Below, piece by piece: positions 52,909 through 63,115 of a DNA stretch of 64,000 bases. The DNA comes from Adiantum capillus-veneris. Lineage: Eukaryota > Streptophyta > Polypodiopsida > Polypodiales > Pteridaceae. The stretch's first letter is position 1. Every line of letters starts with the position of its first letter. The notes under the pieces are model-generated. The model was given only the letters and a program-made list of their open reading frames with translations. It had not been told where the DNA came from and did no database searches. Location of the stretch: NCBI GenBank assembly GCA_014529385.2, contig CM043962.1, forward strand, positions 51,665,905 through 51,729,904, in the 5' to 3' direction. Made by a program: the position numbers and the translations under genes.

Positions 52909-53608
52909 GAGGCAAACTTGCCTATTTCGGTCTGCTTCCCTAGCCTAAGGAGGGAGTACTTACCACTTCTTTCCAAGATTGGTTCCGAGATCGGGACTGT
53001 CTTGGAGACCCCGGGCACGACAGCTTCAGCTGCAACCAAGGCTGTCGATGTGCCTTCAATACGCATTCTGGTTCGTGACACTCACTCTCCCAAAGGTGGT
53101 CCTTCTACCTAGGGTGAGTGAGGGATGGTTATGCCGGAGGGTGGAGTATTCGGGACTCCCGAACCAGTGCTTCATTTGTAGGCAGGTCGGCCACTTAGCA
53201 AAAGGAGATCTCGACCCACACCGCATGCCCAACCTCCCAAGGTTGAGCATGCCCAGCAAACAGGCACCCAAGACACACAAGCTGGTACCTCGACAAAGGC
53301 CAACCATTAAACAGCTCACGGTTGGCAATAGGTGCCCGCTCGCCGTCGACATGGACAGGCTCGCCACACTGCTCTCCCTGGTGGCCGACCTCTTGCAGCT
53401 CAGCAGCATTGGGTTTCGACAGGGAACCGTTTTGACCCTGTCCAGCAAGAGCCTCCTGAGGCGACCCCTTCCACCTCAGCTCCATCCCCTCCACCTTTAG
53501 ACTCCTCCATTCTACCTCGTCCTCCTCCCCCACCCCCACCCCCACCCCCCGCTCCTCCTCTCTCCCCAATGGGGCCCTCAACCTCACCCGACCCATCTCA
53601 CTCTCCTC
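52909..53608 (+). pseudogene. L1 ORF1 second half with zinc knuckle, opposite strand
   Basis: A plus-strand frame with KIGSEIGTVLETPGTTASAA, VPSIRILVRDTHSLPK (across a shift), VEYSGLPNQCFICRQVGHLAK (the CCHC region, with the last Cys lost) and a proline-rich C-terminus. It completes the domain order of the minus-strand half but in inverted orientation. It joins family A pol at 53609. Confidence 0.7.
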
Positions 53609-54191
53609 ATCTCCTGAAGCGATTTGGATCTGATGATACCCGCTTTTCAAATCGATCCTACTGAAACTGGAGGATCCCTGTAGTCGGTCAAGAATATCAT
53701 TGATCCTCGGAATCGGAAATCTGTTCTTGATGGTGATTTTATTGAGAGCTCTATAATCAATGCACATACTCCAAGATCCGTCTTTCTTTAAAACCAACAA
53801 CACCGGAAAGCAGTAGGGTGAAGTACTCGGCTGGATAAGACCCTTTTCCAAAAGGTCTTTCACTTGGTTCATAGTCTCTTCATTCTTGGCTCGGCTCACA
53901 CGGTAAGATGGCCGGTTCGGTGGTGTGCTTCCAAGTCTCAGATCAATGTTATGATCCTCAAGACGAGATGGTGGCAACTCGCTTGGCAAAGCCTCAGAAA
54001 AGCAATCGGCATGAGTGTGGAGAAAATCTTGTCGTTCCCTATCAAGTACAGACATATTCGTTCTGTGTTCATCATTTAACTCTTTCAAATAGATTGAATA
54101 AACAAACAGACTGGATTTCATTAATTAGGAAACGGCCGAAGTCGATACAATAGGGATAGACTCGCCCTTCAATTTCAAATCGACTACAATT
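53609..54191 (-). pseudogene. Family A protease-RT fragment
   Basis: On minus: [94 protein letters not shown], stopping at QIASGD. Both ends are abrupt. The left joins the L1 ORF1 half and the right joins a family B leader at about 54192. Confidence 0.88.
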
Positions 54192-54590
54192 GTGGGTCTT
54201 GGGTTCTTGGGTTCTTGAGGGTCTTGAGTCTTGAGGTTCTTCTTTTGCTTGCAATCTGTAGGATCTTCTCTTCACCCGAGTTTTGCTCTTTTCTGCAGGC
54301 GCACCCCTTGGTGGCCTTGCACTCACACCAAGGTTGCTTTTTCCCACCTCACGTCGATTGGCCGGCCGCTAAGTGCACAGTCCGCTCTCAATGAGAGAAA
54401 AGAGGCACAAGGGGAGGCTGGACAAGCCCTTCTTTCTTGGGTTTCCTGTCACTCTTCAAAAACACGATTAGGAATCGACACGCCCAAGTGAACTTGGGTT
54501 CGTGCGACCTCAACAAGCAAAAAGAAATTATGTGGTTCTTGTGGTTCTTTCCTTGAGTGATACAAAACACTGCCAAAGCTCTGATACCAA
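54192..54590 (-). mobile_element. Family B internal leader, truncated (second unit of a tandem)
   Basis: About 400 bp matching 57400-57851: a GGGTTCTTG minisatellite, a basic open region, and a tRNA-iMet PBS (TGGTATCAGAGC on minus, 54578-54589) beside the LTR. It makes the LTR at 54591 serve as both a 3' and a 5' LTR. Confidence 0.85.
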
Positions 54591-55820
54591 TGTAAGGTGC
54601 AACGGAATGAATGTTTGAACTTTGCTCAAGATGAGTGCTCCGAACTGTGCTCAAGGTTCCTTTTATTCTTATGGAAGGGAGAGCCTTTCGTTCTTAATGA
54701 GAGAGTGCAATGGACACAAACGAAGTGAATGGACAAAATGAATGGAAGTGCATGAGACTGAGAGATAGAGAAGAGAATACGACACCACAGACGACGTGAA
54801 ACCCTCCTCCAAGGGCCCCACTCTTGATGGTGAGAGTGGTCTACTATTGATTGCACAAATCTCTACAATGCTTGGACTTGCCGATGATGTCGACAAGGAT
54901 GAGGATGATGACGAGACGGGCTGAAATCTGAAAATGCTTATGGCTGAAATCTGCAAATCTTTATCTATTGAATTCTGACTCTATGTCAATGACAATGTCG
55001 ATGGACAATGCGACGACGAGCGTTGAAAACGCAGATGCTGAAATCTGCGTTTTCCGGGCTGAAACTGCAAACTTCAATGGATATGACCGTGCAGCGAGGA
55101 TTTGCTCCGGAAAGGTGAGATCTGTGAGGTTCGGGACTTGATCTACGGTGTCTAAGGGCTGAAAACTGAAAACGCTGGTGGTTCTGCTCATTCCGTCGCG
55201 GAGGAACTGCAAAACGCTAGGTGCTCTGTTGTCCCAAAAACGCTAGGGCTGAAATTGGTCCTGCTGTCGTCGGTGGTTCTGCAAATGCAAAACACTAGGC
55301 TGATCTGCTGTGTCGTGATGACGCCGGGGCTGATCTGTTGTGCACAAAACGCCAAGGCTGATCTGAAGCAAAAACGCTAGGTCCTTAGATGGATGAAAAT
55401 GCTAGGGCTACTGCGGGTGTTGGTCTTGTTGAGAAGTTGCCTGTTGAGCAAGGTGCTCCTGCTGCCTCTTCTGCCAGAAAGTGCTAACTCTAGTTTGCTT
55501 ATATATTAACTTAGCAAAATTGCCCTACCTACTTTCCAACAAAAGTCACTTAAAAATAATAAGTGAAAAATGTCAAAAATAGGGAAAATAGGCTTATGCA
55601 CTGTAAAAATGCTACTGATGGGATCTGACTGGAATCTGATGGTCATGATGTGTGCAACCAGAGGATATGCATCTACACTAAGTGCCTGGGCATGCACGGT
55701 CTGCGAACAGACTCACAAAAGTGCCAGAACGCTTGCTAATCTAGACTGACTGGACTGACGAAACCCTTGTTACGAAGTAGCTTGTCCACGGACACATAGG
55801 GTTGGATGTGTCACGTGACA
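54591..55820 (-). repeat. Family B LTR (shared middle LTR of the tandem)
   Basis: On minus it begins TGTCACGTGACA and ends GCACCTTACA. A PPT lies upstream and a PBS lies downstream on the same strand. Confidence 0.93.
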
Positions 55821-55834
55821 TCCCCTCCTTTTCA
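55821..55834 (-). other. Family B polypurine tract
   Basis: Minus-strand GAAAAGGAGGGGA directly before the TGTCACGTGACA start of the LTR. Confidence 0.8.
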
Positions 55835-55945
55835 AAGTGAGGTACTGGTACCGAACTGTATGGCGTCTCGCCAACGGTATCTGGAATCCTGGAAGGGACT
55901 CTTCGCCGGCCCACTCTGATGTGTGGGTCATGCGGTACTTGAACT

Positions 55946-56479
55946 TCATAAAAGTCTGCAACGTTGCTTCTTTGGGTCGCGCCGAAAGCGACACAAAGTC
56001 TCCTGTGGCTCCTTCGATGCTTCAACTTCGTCTAGAGTCATGCTTCTTTCTTCTTCAAGAATCTCCATGGCTGAAAATTCCTCAAACCACTTCCAACACA
56101 AAAACATGAACATACCTATTCCATGTAAAGCGACTAGAAAAAATCTTGTCTTCCTAAAAGACTGTGCATGCAATGTAGATGAACAATTAGACGGAGTGCC
56201 AAACCGTTCACCACACACACGCAAACAATGAGATCGAATCTTTCTCTTCTGATCTAAAGCAATCAACTGTGGCAATTCACAACGGAAATGCCCATGCTTG
56301 GTGCTCATACTTTCTTGTGCTCTTTCTATAACTGTGTCATGCCAAGGAAGAGACATGGAATGTGACTTCCTTAAATGCATACTTTTCAGCTTTTCAGGAA
56401 TAATCCGCATACATCCGTGCTCATTCATGAGTGAAACGTGCTCAACGTACAATATGTCATGCCTAGGGAAAGGGATCAC
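55946..56479 (-). CDS. Family B internal ORF, unknown function
   Basis: A 177-codon open frame near the 3' end of the non-autonomous element. It contains WHDTVIERAQESMSTKHGHF and a hydrophobic patch VALHGIGMFMFLCWKWFEEF. No retroviral domain recognised. It may be a decayed relic or an extra gene; conservation across other B internals would decide. Confidence 0.35.
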   Translation of the reverse strand: MIPFPRHDILYVEHVSLMNEHGCMRIIPEKLKSMHLRKSHSMSLPWHDTVIERAQESMSTKHGHFRCELPQLIALDQKRKIRSHCLRVCGERFGTPSNCSSTLHAQSFRKTRFFLVALHGIGMFMFLCWKWFEEFSAMEILEEERSMTLDEVEASKEPQETLCRFRRDPKKQRCRLL

Positions 56480-56591
56480 ATAAAGACGCTGACTAAAATA
56501 CAGGAAACGTCACAAATGAGACACTCGTACAATGCGTGCTGCAAATCATTCGAACACATAGTACTTCCTGTAAGGGCTCTTTGGACCTAGG

Positions 56592-57370
56592 CTAGAGAGC
56601 CAAGATCGGTTCTTTCTGAGGGGGTTCTTTGGACCTCGACTCGAGAGCCAAGATCGGTTCTTCGTGACTGATTGAATCTACAATGAGGTTAGCTTCACTA
56701 GAGAAAGTATCAACTAAACCATCATCCTTGTGAACAATCACATCATCTTCATGCAACTCATCATGCTCGTGAGAAATCACATCTTGATCATGCAAATCAT
56801 CATGCTTATCATTATCATTCAAATCATCATGCAAATCTTGTGTGTCATGCTTGGGAGAAGAAGAGACTAAGAGAGTCTCCTTTTTCTGATTCTGTGTAAA
56901 CTGCGCCTCCACAATAGAAAAAAGTCGCCACAACTCTTTCATGTGTTGGTCGCCCTTCTCTTGTCTTTCTTTGTTCTCGCGATCAAACGCTGCTTGTCTT
57001 TCTTTGTTCTCACGATCAAATTTTGCTTCTCTTTCTTTGTTCTCGCGATCCAATTTGGCTTGACGTTCTTTTTCTTCCAAGTCGTACTTACGCTCTATGG
57101 CTGCCACTGTTTCTTCGTAGTCACGATCTATGGCTGCCATACTTTCTTCGTAGCCTTTCTTTCTGCTTCTCTTGCTTCGCGTTCTAACTTGCTTTCCATA
57201 AACAATTGCTCCAACTTCTCCAACTCCTCCACGGGAGTTAGTGCAATCCTTGGCGTAGATGGGGAAGGGGGAGGTTTGGAAAAACCTCCTGGTGGGGAAA
57301 ATTCTTCTTCGCCTCTCTCATGCTCATCACCTCTAAGCGAAGTATCCATTCCGCTTCGAGTGATGACCAT
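56592..57370 (-). CDS. Family B gag-like protein with 11-residue coiled-coil repeat
   Basis: Two overlapping frames probably form one gene. The first (57370-57128) starts MVITRSGMDTS, a start typical of plant Ty3 gag, and is Pro- then Glu/Arg-rich. The second (57140-56592) has 3.5 copies of an 11-residue unit (KLDRENKEREA type, 33 bp). A helix (KELWRLFSIVEAQF), a His/Asp-rich stretch (DLHDQDVISHEHDELHEDD) and a duplicated EPILALESRSKEP motif follow. There is no zinc knuckle and no Retrotrans_gag core. The frame change is within 13 bp of overlap. Confidence 0.5.
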
Positions 57371-57394
57371 CCACTAAAGTCGTGGATTCTTGTG

Positions 57395-57500
57395 CGTTCT
57401 TGTGGGTCTTGGGTTCTTAAGTTCACGAGGAACTTGGGTTCTTGTGGGTCTTGGGTTCTTGGGTTCTTGAGGGTCTTGAGGGTCTTGAGGTTCTTCATTT
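57395..57500. repeat. Minisatellite, GGGTTCTTG-type 9-10-bp unit
   Basis: About ten degenerate units (GGGTCTTGGGTTCTTG and relatives) in the family B leader. A shorter array lies at 54192-54245. Confidence 0.8.
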
Positions 57501-57838
57501 GCTTGCAATCTATGTTAGAGAAGGATCTTCTCTTCACCCGAGTTTTGCTATTTTCTGCAGGAGCACCTCTTGGCGGCCTTGCGCTCACACCAAGGTTGCT
57601 TTTTCCCACCCCACGTCAATTGGCCTGCCGCTAAGTGCACGGTCCGCTCTCAATGAGTGAAAAGAGGCACAAGGGGAGCCTGGACAAGCCCTTCTTTCTT
57701 GGGTTTCCTGACACTCTTCGAAAACACAATTAGGAATCGACACACCCAAGTGAACTTCGGTTCGTGCGATCTCAACAAGCAAAAAAAAATTATGTGGTTC
57801 TTGTGGTTCTTCCTTGAGTGATACAGAACGCTGCCAAA

Positions 57839-57850
57839 GCTCTGATACCA
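57839..57850 (-). other. Family B primer-binding site, initiator tRNA-Met
   Basis: TGGTATCAGAGC on minus, one base after the LTR end TTACA. Confidence 0.9.
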
Positions 57851-57851
57851 A

Positions 57852-59081
57852 TGTAAGGTGCAGCGGAATGAATGTTTGAACTTTGCTCAAGATAGTGCTC
57901 CGAACTGTGCTCAAGGTTCCTTTTATTCTTATGGAAGGGAGAGCCTTCCGTTCTTAATGAGAGAGTGCAATGGACACAAACGAAGTGAATGGACACAATG
58001 AATGGAAGTGCATGAGACTGAGAGAAAGAGAAGAGAATACGACACCAGAGACGTAAAACCCTCCTCCAAGGGCCCCACTCTCGATGGCGAGAATGGTCTA
58101 CTATTGATTGCACAAAGCTCTACAATGCTTGGACTTGCTCATGATGTCGACGATGATGAGAACGACGACGAGACGGGCTGAAATCTGAAAATGCTAATGG
58201 TTGAAATCTGCAAATCTTTATCTGCTGAATTCTAACTCTATGTCGATGACAATGTCGATGGCGACGATGCGACGACGATGTGCTGAAAACGCAGATGCTG
58301 AAATATGCGTTTTCCGGGGTGAAACTCCAAACTTCGATGGATCTGACCGTGCAGCGAGGATATGCTCCGGAAAGGTCAGATCTGCGAGGTTCGAGACTTG
58401 ATCTGCGGTGTCTAAGGGCTGAAAACTGAAAACGCTGGTGGTTCTGCTCATTCCGTCGCGGAGGAACTGCAAAAAGCTAGGTGCTCTGCTGTCCCAAAAA
58501 CGCTAGGACTGAAATTGGTCCTGCTATCGCTGGTCGTTCTGCAAATGCAAAACGCTAGGCTGATCTGTTGTGTCGTGATGACGCCGGGGCTGATCTTTTG
58601 TGCACAAAATGCCAAGGCTGATCTAATGCAAAAACGTTAGGTCCTCAGATGGTTGAAAACGCTAGGGGCTACTGCGGGTGTTGGTCTTACTGAGAAATTG
58701 CCTGTTGAGCAAGGGGCTCCTGCTGCCTCTTCTGCCAGAAAGTGCTAACTCTAGTTTGCTTATATATTAACTTAGCAAAATTGCCCTACCTACTTTCCAA
58801 CAAAAGTCACTTAAAAATAATAAGTGAAAAATGTCAAAAACAGGGAAAATAGACCTATGCACTGTAAAAATGCTACTGATGGGATCGGACTGGAATCTGA
58901 TGGTCATGCTGTGTGCAACCAGAGGATATGCATCTACACTAAGTGCCTGAGCATGCACGGTCTGCGAACAGACTCACAAAAGTGCCAGAACACTTGCTAA
59001 TCTAGACTGACTAGACTGACAGAACCCTTGTTATGAAGTAGCTTGTCCATGGACACATAGGGTTGGATGTGTCACGTGACA
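57852..59081 (-). repeat. Family B 5' LTR
   Basis: 1,230 bp, the same length as its partner and highly similar by eye. The minus-strand start TGTCACGTGACA abuts family A gag at 59082. Confidence 0.93.
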
Positions 59082-59506
59082 CCCGGGAAGTCAGTCCCTT
59101 TCTTATGCTTTTTCTCTTGCTTTTTGGATTTGTGGTTTGCGCCTAAAAGCTGACTAATCTGTGTTTGAACCACCTCTTGTAATTCTTGCTTTGTAAACAT
59201 CCTGGGAGAAGGAGGTTTCTTGATTGCCAATTTGATGGGTGGTTGTGTGCCTTTCTGTCACTGGGTGTGCACTTCTGCGATGGATTGCTGAGACAAAAAT
59301 TTTGCAAATTTCGGATCCTTCACGATTTAAATCATCTGCTTTGTTGCCTCGTCAACCAGTTGTCGATGTTCCATCTCTTTAATCTCGAACTGAGTAGGCC
59401 GAGGTGGCCCTTACTCTTCCTCAGTTTGTTCATCAAAATCTTCTTCGTGATCTCCTCCCGCATTAGCAGATGCAAAAGAAGTCGAATGATTCTTGTTGGA
59501 ATCCAT
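59082..59506 (-). pseudogene. Family A gag N-terminus (nested copy A2)
   Basis: Minus-strand gag starting MDSNKNHSTSFAS, with PRPTQFEIKEMEHRQLVDEA and DPKFAKFLSQQ. It contains stops and is cut by the family B LTR. It follows its own LTR and PBS. Confidence 0.8.
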
Positions 59507-59557
59507 CAGTATCGCGAGAAAAGGATCGGATTTTCCAGTAGAGGAGAAATCGACCGC

Positions 59558-59569
59558 GCTCTAATACCA
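59558..59569 (-). other. Primer-binding site of copy A2
   Basis: TGGTATTAGAGC on minus, one change from the iMet PBS, next to the LTR. Confidence 0.85.
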
Positions 59570-59570
59570 C

Positions 59571-60103
59571 TATAATAAACTTGGACAGCCCAAGTCAAGA
59601 TCCTACCGCGACACAACAGAGATTCACTTCAAAAAAGTTCACAAAGATGGCACGGCCCGACGTAGTTCCGTGCCTAGAGGTATTGGCCCCAAAGACTGGC
59701 GCCCCTTTCGGTATTTCTTTTTATATTAATCTGTGTTCAAAATACAAGAGATTGGGCGGGTGCTCACTCTCAGACTCTGCGTCTAGATGCTCTGAGAAGT
59801 GAGGCCCTACCAACTTATTTATTGGTACAAGGGATGCCCAAAAGCAGAGCCCCAAAATCATTATCTTAAAAAGCTTTCAACTCAAAAGCAATAGGCCCAA
59901 AAGCTGCCATAAAAATCAGCGAACGCTTTTTATGCAAATCCATACGGAAATGCCACGTCAGCACTGTCAGCACAATCTACGTCGTAAAATCCAAGAGTCC
60001 GTACAATGCCACGTGTCAACCTGTTGACGCATAATCCGGGACCTACCACGTCAACACTGTGTGCCCATGTTTGTGGGCACTGCCACATCATCAGTTTGTG
60101 ACA
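59571..60103 (-). repeat. Family A 5' LTR of copy A2, inserted in an older A pol
   Basis: 533 bp, minus orientation: TGTCACAAAC start at 60103, TTATA end at 59571. It contains the hairpin block at 59688-59711. The right flank (ATAAC on plus) is RNase H coding of the older copy. The other end of A2 is lost, so the target duplication cannot be tested. Confidence 0.88.
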
Positions 60104-62867
60104 ATAACCACCAAAAGCTCTTTCTCATAAATCTGTGTTGTCAATTCCGGCCTTGAAAACAATCGTCTTTCATAGGCAATGACATGGCCTTCTTGCATTA
60201 AGACCGCACCCACACTATGACCACAAGCATCACAATATACTTCGAATGACTTTTGCAAATCCGGCGAGGTCAATATTGGTCCCGTAGTCAATTTCTCTTT
60301 CAATGTCTAAAAGGCAGTCACCTCTGTGGGTCCCCACGAGAAAGGGACTCCTTTCTGTGTCAGAAAGTACAAAAGGGGAAGCGACCTCTGCAAACTTTCT
60401 AATGAACCGCCGGTAGTAAGAACATAAGCCCAAAAAGCTTCTAACTTCATGAACATTCTTCAAATCGGGCCAATCACGTATAGTGTCAATCTTGGCCGGG
60501 TCCATTTGTACTCATGTTGCTGAGACGATGTGTCCCAAAAAAAGTATTTCCGGCAAGAAAAATTCACTCTTCTTAGCATTGATAACTAGTTTGTGATCTC
60601 GCAATGCCTGAAAGACCTGTAGCAGATGGTGTCTATGTTCTGCCTCATCCTTGGAGAAGACTATAATGTCTTCAAAGAAAGTGCCGAGAAAAGATTTGTA
60701 CTCTCTGTAAATCCTATCCATCATTCGGTTGAAAGTCACCGGAGCATTGGTAAGGCCAAAAGGCATCACCAAAAATTCATATAAACCAAAGCTCATTCGA
60801 AAAGCTATCTTGTAGACATCTCCTGGCGTGATTCTCATCTGATGATTACCGCTTTTCAAATCAATCCTGCTAAAACAATTGGATCCTTGTAGTCGGTCAA
60901 GAATATCATCGATCCTAGGAATCGAAAATCTGTTCTTGATGGTGATTTTATTGAGAGCCCTATAATCAATGCACATTCTCCAAGATCCGTCTTTCTTTAA
61001 TACCAACAACACTGGAGAGCAGTAGAGTGAAGTACTCGGCTGCATAAGACCCTTTTCCAAAAGGTCTTTCACTTGGTTCATAATCTCTTCATTCTGGGCT
61101 CAGCTCACACGGTAAGGTGGCTGGTTCGGTTGTGTGCTTCCAGGTATCAGATCAATGGTATGATCCTCAGGACGAGATGGTGGAAACTCGCCTAGCAAGC
61201 CCTCAGAAAAGCAATCGACATGAGTGTGGAGAAAATCTTCGTGTTCTTTATCAAGTTCAGACATATCGTTCTATGTTCATCATTTAATTCTTTCAAATAG
61301 ATCGAATAAAAAAATACACTGGATTTCATTAATTTGGAAACGGACGAAGCCGATACAATAGGGACAGACTCGCTCTTCAGTTTTATATCAAGTACAATTT
61401 TTCGACCCTTTTCATTTGTCAAAGTCGCTTTCTTCGCCCGACCACGGCGTTGCTCTTATGGTACCAAGGGACTCCTAGGAGGACGTCACAACCGTCCAAG
61501 GGCATTATGTAAAAATCCTCGTGCCCCAAATACCCCTTGACAATGCAATTGAAGTTTGCCAATGATAGGTGTAATGGATATGTCTCGTCCGGGTGCCGCT
61601 AGAACTGCCTCTGCTGGTGGTCTCATTCAATCGAGTGCAATCTCGAGCCGCGTCGCCAATTCAAGTGAGGTGAAGTTGGCCTTAGCTCCTCCATCAAAGA
61701 AAATCAGGGCTTCTTGATCTTTCACTTTGCCCCAAGCTCAGCAAGTTCTGTACTTTAATCAATCGTGCTTGAGTCAGTACCCATGCAATCTGGAACCAGT
61801 CATGCTTTCATCTTGCCTTTTCTACCGCGTTCCTCAGCTGCTCTCGAACTCTCAGGCCTATCTTCATCTTGTTCTTGATGTGCCTTTTGGGGCACTTCGC
61901 GGAGATGTGCCCATGTTCCCCGCATCCAAAACACTTCCCTTCTTTGATGTAACTCGCCCTCTCCCGAAGAGTGAGCCGGGTCGTGTATCCTTGTCTTTCT
62001 TTTCTTAAAAACTCTTTTTCTTTCTACTTTCATTTTGAGAGGTCTCTTGGGTTCTTTGAGTCAAGATCTCATCAATGGGGTGGGTCAAATTTCCCGAATG
62101 TATCGCAAAACCTCGTTTCGCATGACCCATCAATTCTTGAATAGAATTTGACTTTTGTTCTAGGCAATAGTCTCGGATCTCTGTAGGGAGTCTGTAGCAA
62201 AACCACTTGATCTGTTCCTAAAACCAGACCTTCTTAAATGAAGAGGTTGGTAGAAAAGAGCTCCAAAATTTCTCGCAATAAGCGTCCAAAGAATCTCCCT
62301 TGGTCATCCGAAGATGATTCCAACCGGTTCGTATATCTCGTTCGTACTCCCGAGTCAGCCAAGAAGAAATAAAGAGCCTTTTGAATTTCAACCATTTACC
62401 TGGAGCTTCCTTCCCCAGCAAAAGAGTGGACCACCATGTCCACTCTCTTGGAGTGCTCTCAGTAATGCCCTCCAGAGAAAGCTATGTCAAACTGTTGAAT
62501 GAAGGCCAAAGCCCTCGGAGCATCTCGGCACCCAGAAAAGGATTCAAACCTAATCGACTGTCCACCTTCTTTGAATTCTTTTACTTTCTTGCTTTTATCC
62601 TCGAGAAAGTCATATTGGTTGGCTCTATAAAATTGCTTCTTCTTTGCGTAAAACATGTGATCGTCAGAGTCGAACTGTCTGAGGACGACTCCTCTGTAGA
62701 ACTGTCAGAAACTGGGCGAAATCTGAGCTTCTTTGCCTTTTTCTTGCCCTTTCCGAAGCTTTGCTTTTTGCTTCGCTTTTTGCCTTTTCTGTCTCCCTCG
62801 CTCGAGTCAAAAGAGCTAGAAGAACTGTCAGAAGAAGAAGAAGAAGGTAATGGTAGAGATCTTTGAT
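60104..62867 (-). pseudogene. Older family A gag-pol (A4), broken
   Basis: In minus order: a Ser-rich gag region (62660-62867), capsid (ALAFIQQFDIAFSGGHY; FKRLFISSWLTREYERDIRT), the knuckle CFGCGEHGHISAKC near 61905-61946, and protease with FFDGGAKANF near 61690. RT follows ([42 protein letters not shown] with motif C changed from FDD to FED). RNase H follows to KELLVVI, where the A2 LTR cuts it. RT is open for 189 codons; elsewhere there are many stops. Confidence 0.9.
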
Positions 62868-63115
62868 AGTTTGAGCATTCAATTTCCGATAGTCCACACA
62901 GACTTTGAGTTTCCCATTCTTCTTCGGTACGACCACTATAGGGAATAGCCAATCACTGCTCGCGACTTCTGTGATGAATCCGGCTTTCCGAAGGTTGTCA
63001 ATTTCCTCTTTAACCTTCTTAGCATAGTCCGGATTCATTATGTACCTCTGCAAACGTACCGTTCTGGCATCTGACTTCAAAGGTATTTTGTGCTGGCAAA
63101 CCTCTGGATCTACAC
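62868..63115 (-). pseudogene. RT N-terminal fragment of a different Ty3 lineage (C)
   Basis: On minus: VCQHKIPLKSDARTVRLQRY, NPDYAKKVKEEIDNLRKAGF and PIVVVPKKNGKLKVCVDYRK, ending NAQTIKD. This is a canonical Ty3/gypsy RT entry region, clearly unlike family A ([13 protein letters not shown]). It is fused at about 62868 to the Ser-rich gag of A4 and cut on the other side by the family B LTR. Confidence 0.85.

Larger units (their letters stand above)
54591..59081 (-). mobile_element. Non-autonomous LTR retrotransposon, family B (LTR-internal-LTR)
   Basis: Two 1,230-bp LTRs enclose 2,031 bp with a PBS next to the right LTR and a PPT next to the left LTR. The only coding content is gag-like and unknown frames; there is no protease, RT, RNase H or integrase. 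It must borrow enzymes from an autonomous partner. The outer flanks do not match, because the left LTR is joined to a second internal unit. Confidence 0.88.

Noticed and set aside
54591-59081. Pair of independent solo LTRs
   Set aside because: A PBS beside one LTR and a PPT beside the other, with no 5-bp duplication around either, show they are the two LTRs of one element within a tandem.
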